A stretch of DNA of 64,000 nucleotides from an uncultured Tenacibaculum sp. (lineage in GTDB: Bacteria; Bacteroidota; Bacteroidia; Flavobacteriales; Flavobacteriaceae). This document shows, piece after piece, positions 25,692-34,852 of the stretch. Positions within the stretch are counted from its first letter, which is position 1. Each line of letters starts with the position of its first letter. The stretch lies in assembly GCA_937922085.1 (NCBI GenBank), contig CAKZVD010000038.1:1-64000 (forward strand), given 5' to 3'. The position numbers and the translations under genes are program-made. Below the pieces are notes generated by a model, which saw only the letters and a program-made list of their open reading frames with translations, was not told where the DNA came from and ran no database searches.

Positions 25692-26627
25692 TTGAATAAA
25701 TTAATTAACATACCTAAGATTTTTTTTAGTTTTCTAATAACTTCATTTTTAATGTGGTTGTTAATTAATTTATCTAAAGAGTATACCGCTAAGGTTACTT
25801 ATTATGTTATTTTTAAAAAATTACCTCAAGATAAAATTTTACAAGAAACTCCTGAAAGTAAAATGGAATTTTTAGTAAAAGGGAATGGTTTTAAGCTATT
25901 GTCTGCTAATTTTAGTAATAAAAAACTGAGTTTTTTAATTGATAAATTAAAAAATAAAAGTGAATCAGATTTCTATTTATTAACAGAAAATAAAAAGAAA
26001 GAAATTCAAAACCAATTACGATCTGGATTGGAATTAATAGAGATAGTAAAAGATACTATTAATTTTAAATTAGGAACCCTTAAAACAAAGAAAATAGCTG
26101 TAATACCGGATGTGAATCTTAATTACAAAATAGGATTTGGATTAGAAGAAATTATAATGGAACCTGATAGTATTTTAATTTCTGGACCAGAACTTCAAAT
26201 AGATAAAATACAATCTATAAAAACAGAAAAAATAGAGTTTCAAGAAATTAGTGAAGATATTGTAACTCAATTAAAATTAGAACTTTCAGATGAAGCAAGA
26301 GAGATAAAAACGAGTCATTCATTGATTGCTGTTAATGTTAAAGTAGATAAATTTACAGAGGGAAGTTTTGAGATACCTATTGAAATTGTGAATGCCCCTA
26401 AAGAAGTGGCATTTAATACTTTTCCTAAAAAAGTTAAAATAACATATAGAGTAGGTTTAAAAAACTACAATAAAATAACAGCCAATTTATTTAAAGTGGT
26501 ATGTGATTATAATAAAACTAGAGAAGCCAATTTAGAATATCTAGTTCCTAAATTACAAAATTCACCTGAGTTAATTTCTTCAGTTAGAATAACTCCACAA
26601 AAGATAGATTTTTTAATTCATAAATAA
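25692..26627 (+). CDS. YbbR-like domain protein
   Basis: 311 residues, with a TTG start chosen because it precedes the N-terminal membrane segment (FFSFLITSFLMWLLINL); a stop codon lies four codons upstream. The rest is extracytoplasmic with at least one YbbR-type beta repeat (PDVNLNYKIGFGLEEIIMEPDSILISGPELQIDKI). YbbR/CdaR proteins regulate diadenylate cyclase in Firmicutes; in Bacteroidetes the role is unproven. One base separates it from coaE. Confidence 0.8.
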   Translation: MNKLINIPKIFFSFLITSFLMWLLINLSKEYTAKVTYYVIFKKLPQDKILQETPESKMEFLVKGNGFKLLSANFSNKKLSFLIDKLKNKSESDFYLLTENKKKEIQNQLRSGLELIEIVKDTINFKLGTLKTKKIAVIPDVNLNYKIGFGLEEIIMEPDSILISGPELQIDKIQSIKTEKIEFQEISEDIVTQLKLELSDEAREIKTSHSLIAVNVKVDKFTEGSFEIPIEIVNAPKEVAFNTFPKKVKITYRVGLKNYNKITANLFKVVCDYNKTREANLEYLVPKLQNSPELISSVRITPQKIDFLIHK

Positions 26628-26628
26628 C

Positions 26629-27213
26629 ATGTTAATAGGTATTACAGGAGGTATTGGTAGTGGTAAAACTACAGTAGTGAAATTATTTTCTGAATATGAT
26701 AATATAGCCGTTTATTTTGCAGATGAAGAAGCAAAAAAACTAATGGTTACTTCTGAAGTTATTAAAAATAAAATAATAGATAATTTTTCGAAAGAAGCTT
26801 ATTTAGATGGTGAATTAAATAGAGGATATTTATCAAAAATTGTATTTAATGATACAAAAAAATTAAAAATCCTAAATTCAATAGTGCATCCGGTAGTTTT
26901 TCAACACTTACAAGATTTTCGAGATGAACATAAAGAAAAAGCCTACATACTTTATGAAAATGCAATTTTATTTGAAAATGGAAGTGATGCATTATGTGAT
27001 AAAATTATAACTGTAACAGCACCTATTGATCTTCGAATTAAAAGAGTTATAAAAAGAGATAATACATCAGAAAAAGCAGTAAAAAGTAGAATGAAAAATC
27101 AATGGAAAGAGATAAAAAAAACACTTCAATCTAATTATGTAATTCAAAACCTGACACTTACTGATGTTAAAAAAAATATAGAGGAAATTCATAATAAATT
27201 AACAAAAAAGTAG
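26629..27213 (+). CDS. coaE: Dephospho-CoA kinase
   Basis: 194 residues, the last enzyme of coenzyme A synthesis. P-loop GITGGIGSGKTTV (4-16), the DEEAKKLM substrate lid and the RIKRVIKRDN Arg-containing segment are present. The length is standard. It closes the nusB-yajC-YbbR-coaE run that is common in Flavobacteria. Confidence 0.95.
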   Translation: MLIGITGGIGSGKTTVVKLFSEYDNIAVYFADEEAKKLMVTSEVIKNKIIDNFSKEAYLDGELNRGYLSKIVFNDTKKLKILNSIVHPVVFQHLQDFRDEHKEKAYILYENAILFENGSDALCDKIITVTAPIDLRIKRVIKRDNTSEKAVKSRMKNQWKEIKKTLQSNYVIQNLTLTDVKKNIEEIHNKLTKK

Positions 27214-27230
27214 TATTCCCTTATTGATAT

Positions 27231-27274
27231 CTTAACATTTTTCTTAAAATTTCCTTAAAAACACACTATCTTTG
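27231..27274 (+). promoter_or_regulatory. Direct repeats and -7 box upstream of the histidine kinase
   Basis: CTTAACA (27231), CTTAAAA (27243) and CTTAAAA (27254) form three direct repeats one helical turn apart, immediately before TATCTTTG (27267-27274), a perfect TAnnTTTG -7 box. Phased direct repeats of this kind are the usual binding sites of OmpR-family regulators, and one is encoded by this operon, so autoregulation is likely. Confidence 0.55.
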
Positions 27275-27328
27275 TTAATCTAAGTTAAAAGCATTTTACG
27301 CTATTGCTTATTAAAGTACATTTGATTA

Positions 27329-28897
27329 ATGGGAAGGAGGATTTTTATAGTTATTGTAGTGTTAATGAGTGTTTCTTTAATAGGAATTATAGCAGTACAA
27401 TTATATTGGGTTAAAGATGCCGTTAAAAGTAAGCAGTTAGAGTTTGAAGGTAATGTAACAATTGCACTAGCTAAAACGTCTGAAAGAATAAAGGAAAGAG
27501 AGTACAATGAGTTTCAAGAAAAACATAAGGAATTCTTTGAAGGAAATCAGTATAGAACAAGTGCTGAAATTAAAAATTATTTGTTTCAACAAATAGATAC
27601 TGTTAGTAAACAAAAATTTACGTTCGGAGCTACAATTTTAGAAGAAAATTTTAAAATACCTGTAGATTTTGTAAACAATGATACTGTAATTATTAAACGT
27701 TTTACAGGAAAAGAAGATTTTATGTATACTACAACGTATGGTTCTAATGATAAGGATTATAAAGCGTTTGATGGAGAAAATAGGTTTTCTAAATATATGG
27801 AATATCCTAGTTTGCAAAAAAAACAATTTGAAGATTTATTTAGACAAAGTCAACGTCATACGCCTATACATAAAAGATTTAGTAATAGAGAGCTAGATAA
27901 CACATTAAGAGATGAATTAGGAAAAAGGAATATTCGTCAAGAATTTAAGTTTGGTGTTTATGAAGGAGGATTAGCAACTCCTATTAAATCAGGATACTTT
28001 AAAATAGATGAAGAAAATAGTTACTATTATCCTTTACTAGAAGACGATCAAGGAAATAGTAAATATAAACTGTATATATCGTTTCCAAATGAGAAAAAAA
28101 GCTTATTATCTAGTATGATGAAAGTATTATTACTCTCATTATTCTTTATTGGAATAATTATTGCTGCATTTTCAACGTCGTTATATCAATTAATTCGTCA
28201 GAAAAAATTATCTGAAATTAAAACAGATTTTATAAATAACATGACGCATGAATTTAAAACCCCAATTGCAACTATAAATTTAGCATTAGATGCAATTAAG
28301 AATCCGAAGATAATAAACGACGAAGAAAAGGTTAAGAGGTATGTGAAAATGATAAGAGACGAAAATAAAAGAATGCATGGACAAGTAGAAAATGTATTAA
28401 GAATCTCTAAGTTAGAAAAAAACCAAATTGAAATTAGTAAAGATGCTATAGAGGCACATGATGTTATTGAAGAAGCAGTAGAACATGTGAATTTATTAGT
28501 TTTAGATAAAGGAGGAAAAATTAATACACATTTTAAAGCAATTTCCTCAGAAGTATTAGGAAATCAATTTCATTTAACAAATGTGATTGTAAATATGTTA
28601 GAAAACGCAATTAAATATTCTGAAGACGCTCCTAAAATAGATGTGTTTACAGAAAATACAAATAAATATTTCATCCTTAAGGTAAAGGATGAAGGGATAG
28701 GAATGAGCAAAAATGCTCAAAAATATGTCTTTGATAAGTTTTATCGAGAGCATAAAGGAAATATTCACAATGTGAAAGGACATGGTTTAGGGTTGGCATA
28801 TGTAAAAGAGATTGTCGATGGTCATCATGGAACTGTACATGTAGAAAGTGAAAAAGGTAAAGGAAGTGTATTTACAATAAAACTACCATTAATATAA
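27329..28897 (+). CDS. Sensor histidine kinase (RprX-like)
   Basis: 522 residues. Two membrane segments (5-27 and 261-284) enclose a periplasmic sensor of about 230 residues. The cytoplasmic part has the phosphoacceptor His307 in FINNMTHEFKTPIATI, an N box VIVNMLENAIKYS, G1 KDEGIGMS and G2 GHGLGLAYVKEIV. No HAMP domain is evident. It is followed 14 bases later by its response regulator. The layout and the partner resemble Bacteroides RprX/RprY; the signal is unknown. Confidence 0.92.
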   Translation: MGRRIFIVIVVLMSVSLIGIIAVQLYWVKDAVKSKQLEFEGNVTIALAKTSERIKEREYNEFQEKHKEFFEGNQYRTSAEIKNYLFQQIDTVSKQKFTFGATILEENFKIPVDFVNNDTVIIKRFTGKEDFMYTTTYGSNDKDYKAFDGENRFSKYMEYPSLQKKQFEDLFRQSQRHTPIHKRFSNRELDNTLRDELGKRNIRQEFKFGVYEGGLATPIKSGYFKIDEENSYYYPLLEDDQGNSKYKLYISFPNEKKSLLSSMMKVLLLSLFFIGIIIAAFSTSLYQLIRQKKLSEIKTDFINNMTHEFKTPIATINLALDAIKNPKIINDEEKVKRYVKMIRDENKRMHGQVENVLRISKLEKNQIEISKDAIEAHDVIEEAVEHVNLLVLDKGGKINTHFKAISSEVLGNQFHLTNVIVNMLENAIKYSEDAPKIDVFTENTNKYFILKVKDEGIGMSKNAQKYVFDKFYREHKGNIHNVKGHGLGLAYVKEIVDGHHGTVHVESEKGKGSVFTIKLPLI

Positions 28898-28911
28898 ATT
28901 GAAGGGCAACA

Positions 28912-29613
28912 ATGGGTACAAGAAAAATTTTATTAGTTGAAGATGATCCAAATTTTGGAACAGTCTTAAAAGATTATTTAGCATTAAATGATTACAATGT
29001 AACACATGCTAAAGATGGAATTGAAGGTTTAATTATGTTTAAAAACTCAGAATATGATTTGTGTATTTTAGATGTAATGATGCCAAGAAAAGATGGCTTT
29101 TCTTTAGCTCAAGATATAAGAGCTACAAATAAAGAAGTGCCAATTATTTTCTTAACAGCAAAAACAATGAAAGAAGATGTATTAAGAGGTTATCAAGTGG
29201 GGGCTGATGATTATCTTAATAAACCTTTTGATTCTGAAGTTTTGTTACATAAGATAAAAGCTATTTTACAGCGTAAAGAAACAGAAAAATCGAAAGATGA
29301 TGATCAATTTGAATTTGTAATAGGAAAATTTGCATTCAATTCTAAATTACGTCATTTATCTTTTAATGGAGATGATGCACAAAAATTATCACCAAAAGAA
29401 AGTAAGTTGTTAAGAATGTTAGCTGTACATAAAAATGATTTAATGCCAAGAGAATTAGCATTAACTAAAATATGGAGAGATGATAATTACTTTACTTCTC
29501 GAAGTATGGATGTGTATATTGCTAAATTAAGAAAGTATTTAAAATTAGATGAAAGTGTCGAAATTTTGAATATTCATGGAGAAGGTTTTAGACTGATTGA
29601 TAGTGAAGCATAA
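28912..29613 (+). CDS. OmpR-family response regulator (RprY-like)
   Basis: 233 residues: a receiver domain with phosphoacceptor Asp54 (CILDVMMPRKDGF), the acidic pair Glu10-Asp11 and Lys104 in LNKPF, then a winged-helix DNA-binding domain (SPKESKLLRMLAVHKNDLMPRELAL... RSMDVYIAKLRKYL...GEGFRL). Cognate partner of the upstream kinase. It probably binds the phased CTTAAAA repeats in front of the operon. Confidence 0.93.
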   Translation: MGTRKILLVEDDPNFGTVLKDYLALNDYNVTHAKDGIEGLIMFKNSEYDLCILDVMMPRKDGFSLAQDIRATNKEVPIIFLTAKTMKEDVLRGYQVGADDYLNKPFDSEVLLHKIKAILQRKETEKSKDDDQFEFVIGKFAFNSKLRHLSFNGDDAQKLSPKESKLLRMLAVHKNDLMPRELALTKIWRDDNYFTSRSMDVYIAKLRKYLKLDESVEILNIHGEGFRLIDSEA

Positions 29614-29630
29614 TTACTTTAAAAAAAATA

Positions 29631-29664
29631 AAAAACTTCTAACATAAAACGTTAGAAGTTTTTT
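29631..29664 (+). terminator. Terminator after the two-component operon
   Basis: AAAAACTTCTAAC (29631-29643) pairs with GTTAGAAGTTTTT (29651-29663) in 13 bp, ending in a T run. Confidence 0.8.
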
Positions 29665-29685
29665 ATTTTAGAATAGATTTGTAAA

Positions 29686-30306
29686 ATGGCACAGTTTATA
29701 AAAATTTATAATGATAATCCGAATCCTAAAGAGATCGAAAAAGTTGTAAAAGTTTTACAAAATGGAGGTCTTATTATTTACCCAACAGATACTGTTTATG
29801 GTTTGGGATGCGATATAACTAATAATAAAGCTATGGAAAAAGTAGCTAGAATTAAAGGGATTAAATTAGAAAAAGCTAATTTCTCTTTTGTTTGTAATGA
29901 TTTAAGTCATTTATCCGATTATGTTAAGCAAATAGATACACCTGTTTACAAAATACTAAAAAGGGCCTTACCAGGGGCTTATACGTTCATTTTACCTGGT
30001 AATACTAATTTGCCTAAAGCATTTAAAAAGAAAAAAACTGTTGGTATACGAGTACCAGATAACAGTATTGCAAGAACGATAGTTCAACAATTAGGAAACC
30101 CTATTGTATCTACTTCAATACATGATGAAGATGAAGTAATTGAATATACTACAGACCCTGAATTAATTTTTGAAAAATGGCAAAACATAGTTGATGTTGT
30201 TGTAGACGGAGGATATGGAGATAATCATGCATCTACCATAATAGATTTAACGAAGGAAGAACCAGAAGTTTTAAGAGAAGGAAAAGGAAGTATAGATGTT
30301 ATTTAG
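29686..30306 (+). CDS. L-threonylcarbamoyladenylate synthase (Sua5/YciO/YrdC)
   Basis: 206 residues with the YrdC fold: GGLIIYPTDTVYGLGCD, KGIKLEKANFSFVC, PGAYTFILPG and KTVGIRVPDN. It makes threonylcarbamoyl-AMP from Thr, bicarbonate and ATP for the t6A37 modification of tRNA. Here the family motif KxR(x)KP is changed to KGIKLEKANF, which is the YciO-like variant, so the YciO branch is possible. Its end overlaps the next gene by 11 bases. Confidence 0.85.
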   Translation: MAQFIKIYNDNPNPKEIEKVVKVLQNGGLIIYPTDTVYGLGCDITNNKAMEKVARIKGIKLEKANFSFVCNDLSHLSDYVKQIDTPVYKILKRALPGAYTFILPGNTNLPKAFKKKKTVGIRVPDNSIARTIVQQLGNPIVSTSIHDEDEVIEYTTDPELIFEKWQNIVDVVVDGGYGDNHASTIIDLTKEEPEVLREGKGSIDVI

Positions 30307-30994
30307 TTTTATACAAAAGTTTCCAAACGATACAGGAACTATTTATCAAGAAACCATTGAAGGAAGGTTACCTGTAGAACTATTTAATACATTTAGCAAC
30401 CTTATTTTTTTAATAATGCTAATTTATTTTGGGAAGAAAATATATAAGAATCCTAAGCAACATCCCTTTTTCTTGTTTGCGATACCAATTATATTTATTA
30501 GTTGGATAGGAGGAACTATGTACCATGGTACTAGGAGCCATCAAATATGGTTGATTTTAGATGGATTACCAATACTATTAGTATGCCTTGGAGGGATTAT
30601 ATATTTTGTAGGAAAAATTAAAAAGGAATGGTGGCAAAGAATTCTTTTATTTTTAGGGTTGCTATCAATTTCAATTTTACCAAGATTCTTGCCTATTCCC
30701 AGTACACATAGAATCTCTTTTGGTTATGCAATTACAGCACTAACTGTAATAATTCCATTTGCATGGTATGCTTATTTAACACAATGGAGAAATAGTAAAT
30801 ACATAGTATTGGGCTTTTTAATTTTTGCGGTTGCAGTTACTTTTAGAACACTAGATAATTTAGTTGTAAAAGGAGAATTAGAACCTATTTTACCAATGGG
30901 AACGCATTGGCTATGGCATACCTTTGGAGGTATTGCTGTTTTTTTCTTATTATATTATATTTATTTAGATAAGAAAGAGATATATGGAGGCTAA
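30296..30994 (+). CDS. Ceramidase-like (CREST-type) membrane protein
   Basis: 232 residues with about seven membrane segments. GGTMYHGTRSHQIWLILDGLPI (78-99) and the closing MGTHWLWHTFGGIAVFFLLYYIY provide the conserved Ser/Thr, Asp and HxxxH-type residues of the alkaline-ceramidase/PAQR (CREST) superfamily of zinc membrane hydrolases. This is a motif-level assignment, so the substrate is open. It overlaps both neighbours by 11 bases, so it is translationally tied to the tRNA-modification gene and the regulator. Confidence 0.6.
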   Translation: MLFSFIQKFPNDTGTIYQETIEGRLPVELFNTFSNLIFLIMLIYFGKKIYKNPKQHPFFLFAIPIIFISWIGGTMYHGTRSHQIWLILDGLPILLVCLGGIIYFVGKIKKEWWQRILLFLGLLSISILPRFLPIPSTHRISFGYAITALTVIIPFAWYAYLTQWRNSKYIVLGFLIFAVAVTFRTLDNLVVKGELEPILPMGTHWLWHTFGGIAVFFLLYYIYLDKKEIYGG

Positions 30995-31706
30995 ACCAAG
31001 AATTTCTAGATTAACTTCAATAGTAATACAATTACAATCTAAAAAAATTGTTACAGCTACTCAGCTCGCAGAAAAATATAAGGTAAGTGTACGAACAATT
31101 TATAGAGATATAAGAACATTAGAAGCTTCAGGAATACCTATTTACATAGAAGAAGGAAAAGGGTATTCATTAATAGAAGGTTTTTATTTACCACCTGTAT
31201 TATTTACAGAAGAAGAAGCTAGTGCATTGATTACAGCAGCTAACTTAATTAATAAAAATAAAGACGAATCGTTGGTAAAGCATTATACAAATGCAGTAAC
31301 GAAAATTAAATCGGTATTAAAGAAAACGCAAAAAGAAAAAGTAGAATTATTATCAGAAAGAATTGTATTTAGAAGTAATATTGAAAATGAAAAAACTAGT
31401 AATTATTTAATTAAAATTCAATCTGCAATAACTAGTTTTAACCTTTTAGAAATAGAATATATATCGCTTAAAAAAGAACAAACAAAAAGGCAGATAGAAC
31501 CTTTTGCTGTATACAGCACTAATGAAAATTGGTTATTAATAGCAGTATGTAGATTGCGAAAAGATTTTAGAGTTTTTAGATTAGATTTAATACAGAAATT
31601 AATTGTGTTAAATGAAAATTTTGAAAAGCATTCAATAACACTTCAAGAGTATTTTGAAATTTGTAAATCAAAATCTTCCAATACCCCTGACATACCTTTG
31701 ACATAG
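30984..31706 (+). CDS. YafY-type HTH/WYL transcriptional regulator
   Basis: 240 residues. An N-terminal winged HTH (ISRLTSIVIQLQSKKIVTATQLAEKYKVSVRTIYRDIRTLEASGIPI) is followed by a WYL-type ligand domain (about 135-220, with LLEIEYISLKKEQTKRQIEPFAVYSTNENWLLIAVCRLRKDFRVFRLDLI). WYL regulators often control stress or accessory genes through small ligands. It overlaps the ceramidase-like gene and precedes a GyrI-like protein that may act with it. Confidence 0.9.
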   Translation: MEAKPRISRLTSIVIQLQSKKIVTATQLAEKYKVSVRTIYRDIRTLEASGIPIYIEEGKGYSLIEGFYLPPVLFTEEEASALITAANLINKNKDESLVKHYTNAVTKIKSVLKKTQKEKVELLSERIVFRSNIENEKTSNYLIKIQSAITSFNLLEIEYISLKKEQTKRQIEPFAVYSTNENWLLIAVCRLRKDFRVFRLDLIQKLIVLNENFEKHSITLQEYFEICKSKSSNTPDIPLT

Positions 31707-31744
31707 TTCGTAATTAGATTTGTGCAACATTAAATAAAAAAATA

Positions 31745-32203
31745 ATGAAAACAATACAAATCGAATCTTTTAAAGTTATTGGAATTAGAGTTAGAACTAC
31801 GAATGAGAACATGAAAGCAGCTACAGACATTCCTAAATTATGGGAACAGTTTACTACAGATAATGTTTTAAGTAAAATACCTAATAAAATAGAAGATGCA
31901 GTTTATAGTATATACACAAATTATGAAACAGACCATACTGGTAATTATGATACTATTTTAGCATGTAAGGTTACTTCTTTAGAAGAGATACCTAAAGGAA
32001 TGATTGGAATTGAAATACCTAAAAGTAATTACACTAAATTTTCAACAAAAGGGAGTTTAAATGATAATATTGTGTATAATAAATGGTTAGAAATATGGAA
32101 TACAAAATTAGATAGAGAATATATTGCAGATTTTGAGGTATATGGTGCAAAAGCAATGAACTCTAAAGAAGTAGAAATTGAAATTTATGTATCAACTAAA
32201 TAA
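31745..32203 (+). CDS. GyrI-like small-molecule-binding protein
   Basis: 152 residues with the AraC effector-binding/GyrI-like fold: SFKVIGIRVRTTNENMKAATDIPKLWEQF, the YSIYTNYETDHTGNYD strand pair and NKWLEIWNTKLDREYIADFEVY. These domains bind hydrophobic or cationic compounds and are often paired with regulators of the type just upstream. Confidence 0.85.
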   Translation: MKTIQIESFKVIGIRVRTTNENMKAATDIPKLWEQFTTDNVLSKIPNKIEDAVYSIYTNYETDHTGNYDTILACKVTSLEEIPKGMIGIEIPKSNYTKFSTKGSLNDNIVYNKWLEIWNTKLDREYIADFEVYGAKAMNSKEVEIEIYVSTK

Positions 32204-32234
32204 AATAATACGATTTTAAATACAGGATGATAAT

Positions 32235-32260
32235 CAAGGGGGTAAAGCCCCTTGTTTTAT
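32235..32260 (+). terminator. CAAGGGG hairpin terminator
   Basis: CAAGGGG (32235-32241) pairs with CCCCTTG (32248-32254) and is followed by TTTTATTTT. Nearly the same hairpin is at 5844-5863. Confidence 0.7.
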
Positions 32261-32278
32261 TTTAAATAACAATTAAAA

Positions 32279-33277
32279 TTATTGTAAATCTTTAAACTTT
32301 TTTCTTTTTAAAATAAAGTATTGCCATACTATTGAAGTATGAATATTATAGTTTGCTTTTCGTTGTAACTTACGTCTTTTTTTAATAAATGAAAATAAGT
32401 TCTTATAAAAACTAAGATGTGCTTTAAGGATAGACCAACTATGAATAGGTCTTAGTTCTAAAGCAAATTTAAGTCCTGCAATACCATCAAGTATTAATCT
32501 AAAAAAAATAGTAAAAAGTAAATGTTTTCTTGGAATATTTTTAAGGATAGTAAATAAGCTATTTCTGAAGTTTAAATATGTTTTATGTGGGTTAGATTCT
32601 TGTAATGTAGCTCCTCCTATGTGGTAAACAGTAGATGTTCCAACATACTTTATACCAAAACCTTCATTTTGTGTTCTCCAACAAAGATCAATTTCTTCTT
32701 GATGAGCAAAGTAATCTTCATCAAACCCTTCTAATTTATTAAAGACATTACTTCTAATAAAAAAACAAGCACCAGAAGCCCAAAAAATGTCAGTAATATC
32801 ATTAAACTGACCTTTATCTTCTTCTAAAGAGTTAAAGAGACGACCACGACAATAAGGGTATCCTAAAAAATCTACAAAACCACCACCAGCACCAGCATAT
32901 TCAAATTTACTTTTGTCTTTATAGTCTAATATTTTAGGTTGTATAATAGCGGTGTTTTCTTCTTTTTCAAAAATATTTAAGATAGGAGGTAACCAATTTT
33001 GAGTAACTTCAATATCTGAATTGATTAAACAAAAGATATCGGCTTCAATATGTTTTAAAGCATCATTATAACCTTTAGCGTAACCACCATTTTCATTATT
33101 AACCACGATTTTTACAGAAGGGTAATGTTGTTTAATAAACGATATGGAATCATCTGTAGAAGCATTATCAGCGACATAAACTTCTGCTATCTCAGAACTA
33201 AAGTTAACGATTGAAGGAAGAAATTGTTCTAACAATTTTTTACCATTCCAATTTAATATGACTATTGCAGTTTTCAA
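32279..33277 (-). CDS. Glycosyltransferase family 2
   Basis: 332 residues with a GT-A fold: VILNWNGKKLLEQFLPSI, the nucleotide-binding YVADNASTDDS, NEGGYAKGYNDAL-type segment (NENGGYAKGYN), the metal-binding INSD (DxD-like) and EGFDEDYFAHQEEIDLCWR with the catalytic acid. The family is used for rhamnosyl or similar transfers in surface polysaccharides. No polysaccharide cluster is adjacent; it is transcribed alone. Confidence 0.9.
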   Translation of the reverse strand: MKTAIVILNWNGKKLLEQFLPSIVNFSSEIAEVYVADNASTDDSISFIKQHYPSVKIVVNNENGGYAKGYNDALKHIEADIFCLINSDIEVTQNWLPPILNIFEKEENTAIIQPKILDYKDKSKFEYAGAGGGFVDFLGYPYCRGRLFNSLEEDKGQFNDITDIFWASGACFFIRSNVFNKLEGFDEDYFAHQEEIDLCWRTQNEGFGIKYVGTSTVYHIGGATLQESNPHKTYLNFRNSLFTILKNIPRKHLLFTIFFRLILDGIAGLKFALELRPIHSWSILKAHLSFYKNLFSFIKKRRKLQRKANYNIHTSIVWQYFILKRKKFKDLQ

Positions 33278-33457
33278 GGAGGCAAACTTACACTATAAAT
33301 ATGATTTTAAAATGTAAAGAATTATTAAATTTTTAAAATAAAAAAAAACAGTAAGAAAAATAGAAACCTGCTTCATAGTTTCTAATATAATAATGTAGGG
33401 TTTTTTAAGTTTCAATTGTATTGTGTACACATTAACCACTTTTAAAAACAAACTTAA

Positions 33458-34768
33458 ATGAGAACAATTATTTTAAAATTAATGATTTTATTATTAATAA
33501 ACCTACTTTTTACAAGTTGTAAAGAAAATAATGAGTTAATAGAAGAAGAGTCTACTTTGAAAGAAGAATTAGAGAGTTCTTTTGAATTTCAGAGAAGCAT
33601 ATCACCTGCTAGAGAATGGTGGATAGATGTTAGAATGAAAAATAGAAAGTTAACTTTTAAAGAGGCTTTTGAATCTATTTTGAAAGATGACGGATTTAAT
33701 GATGGAGATATCATAAAACTTAGTCAGAAGATTTATAACATTCAAGGTAATTTAAAGATAAATAGAAGAGTTAATATCATAGGAGAAAACAGAGATGAAT
33801 CAAGGTTATATCAATCACACTCATCACGATCTACACCAGAAAGTTCTTTATTTATAGTATGTGAAGCGCAAGGAATTGTATTTAAAAACTTAACTATTAA
33901 TGCTGGGTATAAATCATCAAAAGCAGTACATGTTAACAATGAATCTATAGAATTTCATAATGTTAAATTTTTAGATGCTAAATGGGCTATTTTTTCCAAT
34001 AAAAATATAGGAGGATTAAAAGTTTTACATTGTTTGTTTACAAGAGCAATAACATTTAGAGGTATAGAAATGAATAGAGTTTGGTCTAAGGCGAAAGTAG
34101 AGTCTATGCGTCAGATTGAAATAAAACACACTACATTTGAAGGGAAGAAACCACTTACAGGAAAAGAAAAATTTGCTATATCTATAGATTGTGGTAATGA
34201 ACCAGCAAACAATAATAGTATTGTTACGAATCTTAATAACATGCTAATTGAAGATTGTATTTTTAAAGATGATTTTGGAGGAGGAATAGCATTAGCTCAA
34301 GTAGCTAATGTAATTATTAAAAATAATACGTTTAAAGCAGGAAGTGAGCAAAAGCAAAATGCTATTCATATAGAAGACACTACTTCAAATGTGAAAATTT
34401 TAGATAATTTTTTTCTTTGTAACTCACAGTCAGGCAGAAAACCACTAATTTTTATGGGATCTAGTGAAAGAAATATTATAGCAGATGGTTGTAAAGATAT
34501 AGGTATTAGAGGTAATATATTTGCAGGTACAGAAGGAGTAACAAGTAATGGCCAATCTAATCGTATAATAGAAGCCGAAAGAGCTCAAAGAATTAATATA
34601 TCGCATAATAAAATGTGTAATATGAGAACTTATAAGTTGCCAAAAATTTCTTTTTTTAATAAGAATGATCAAATCTTTATTCCTACTTCAGGAAATAACA
34701 AGAATGATTGTATTAGTTATCAAATTCTAAATTTAAAAGGAGGGAAAATAAAGTTTCCTAGACCTTAA
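33458..34768 (+). CDS. Right-handed beta-helix lipoprotein, copy 1
   Basis: 436 residues with a lipoprotein signal (LLFTSCKENN, Cys21). After an N-terminal segment (PAREWWIDVRMK...FKEAFESIL) come parallel beta-helix rungs of the pectate-lyase-like type: GIVFKNLTINAGYKSSKAVHVNN, LKVLHCLFTRAI, DFGGGIALAQVANVIIKNN and IHIEDTTSNVKILDNFF. Such proteins bind or cleave polysaccharides. No catalytic Asp triad could be assigned by eye. A clear paralogue follows immediately downstream. Confidence 0.8.
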   Translation: MRTIILKLMILLLINLLFTSCKENNELIEEESTLKEELESSFEFQRSISPAREWWIDVRMKNRKLTFKEAFESILKDDGFNDGDIIKLSQKIYNIQGNLKINRRVNIIGENRDESRLYQSHSSRSTPESSLFIVCEAQGIVFKNLTINAGYKSSKAVHVNNESIEFHNVKFLDAKWAIFSNKNIGGLKVLHCLFTRAITFRGIEMNRVWSKAKVESMRQIEIKHTTFEGKKPLTGKEKFAISIDCGNEPANNNSIVTNLNNMLIEDCIFKDDFGGGIALAQVANVIIKNNTFKAGSEQKQNAIHIEDTTSNVKILDNFFLCNSQSGRKPLIFMGSSERNIIADGCKDIGIRGNIFAGTEGVTSNGQSNRIIEAERAQRINISHNKMCNMRTYKLPKISFFNKNDQIFIPTSGNNKNDCISYQILNLKGGKIKFPRP

Positions 34769-34852
34769 ATACTTATTCAAACTTAAACCAAATAATACTA
34801 TTCTTAGGATAATCTTCTATGATATAGGAACTAACTATTAAAATTATTTAAA

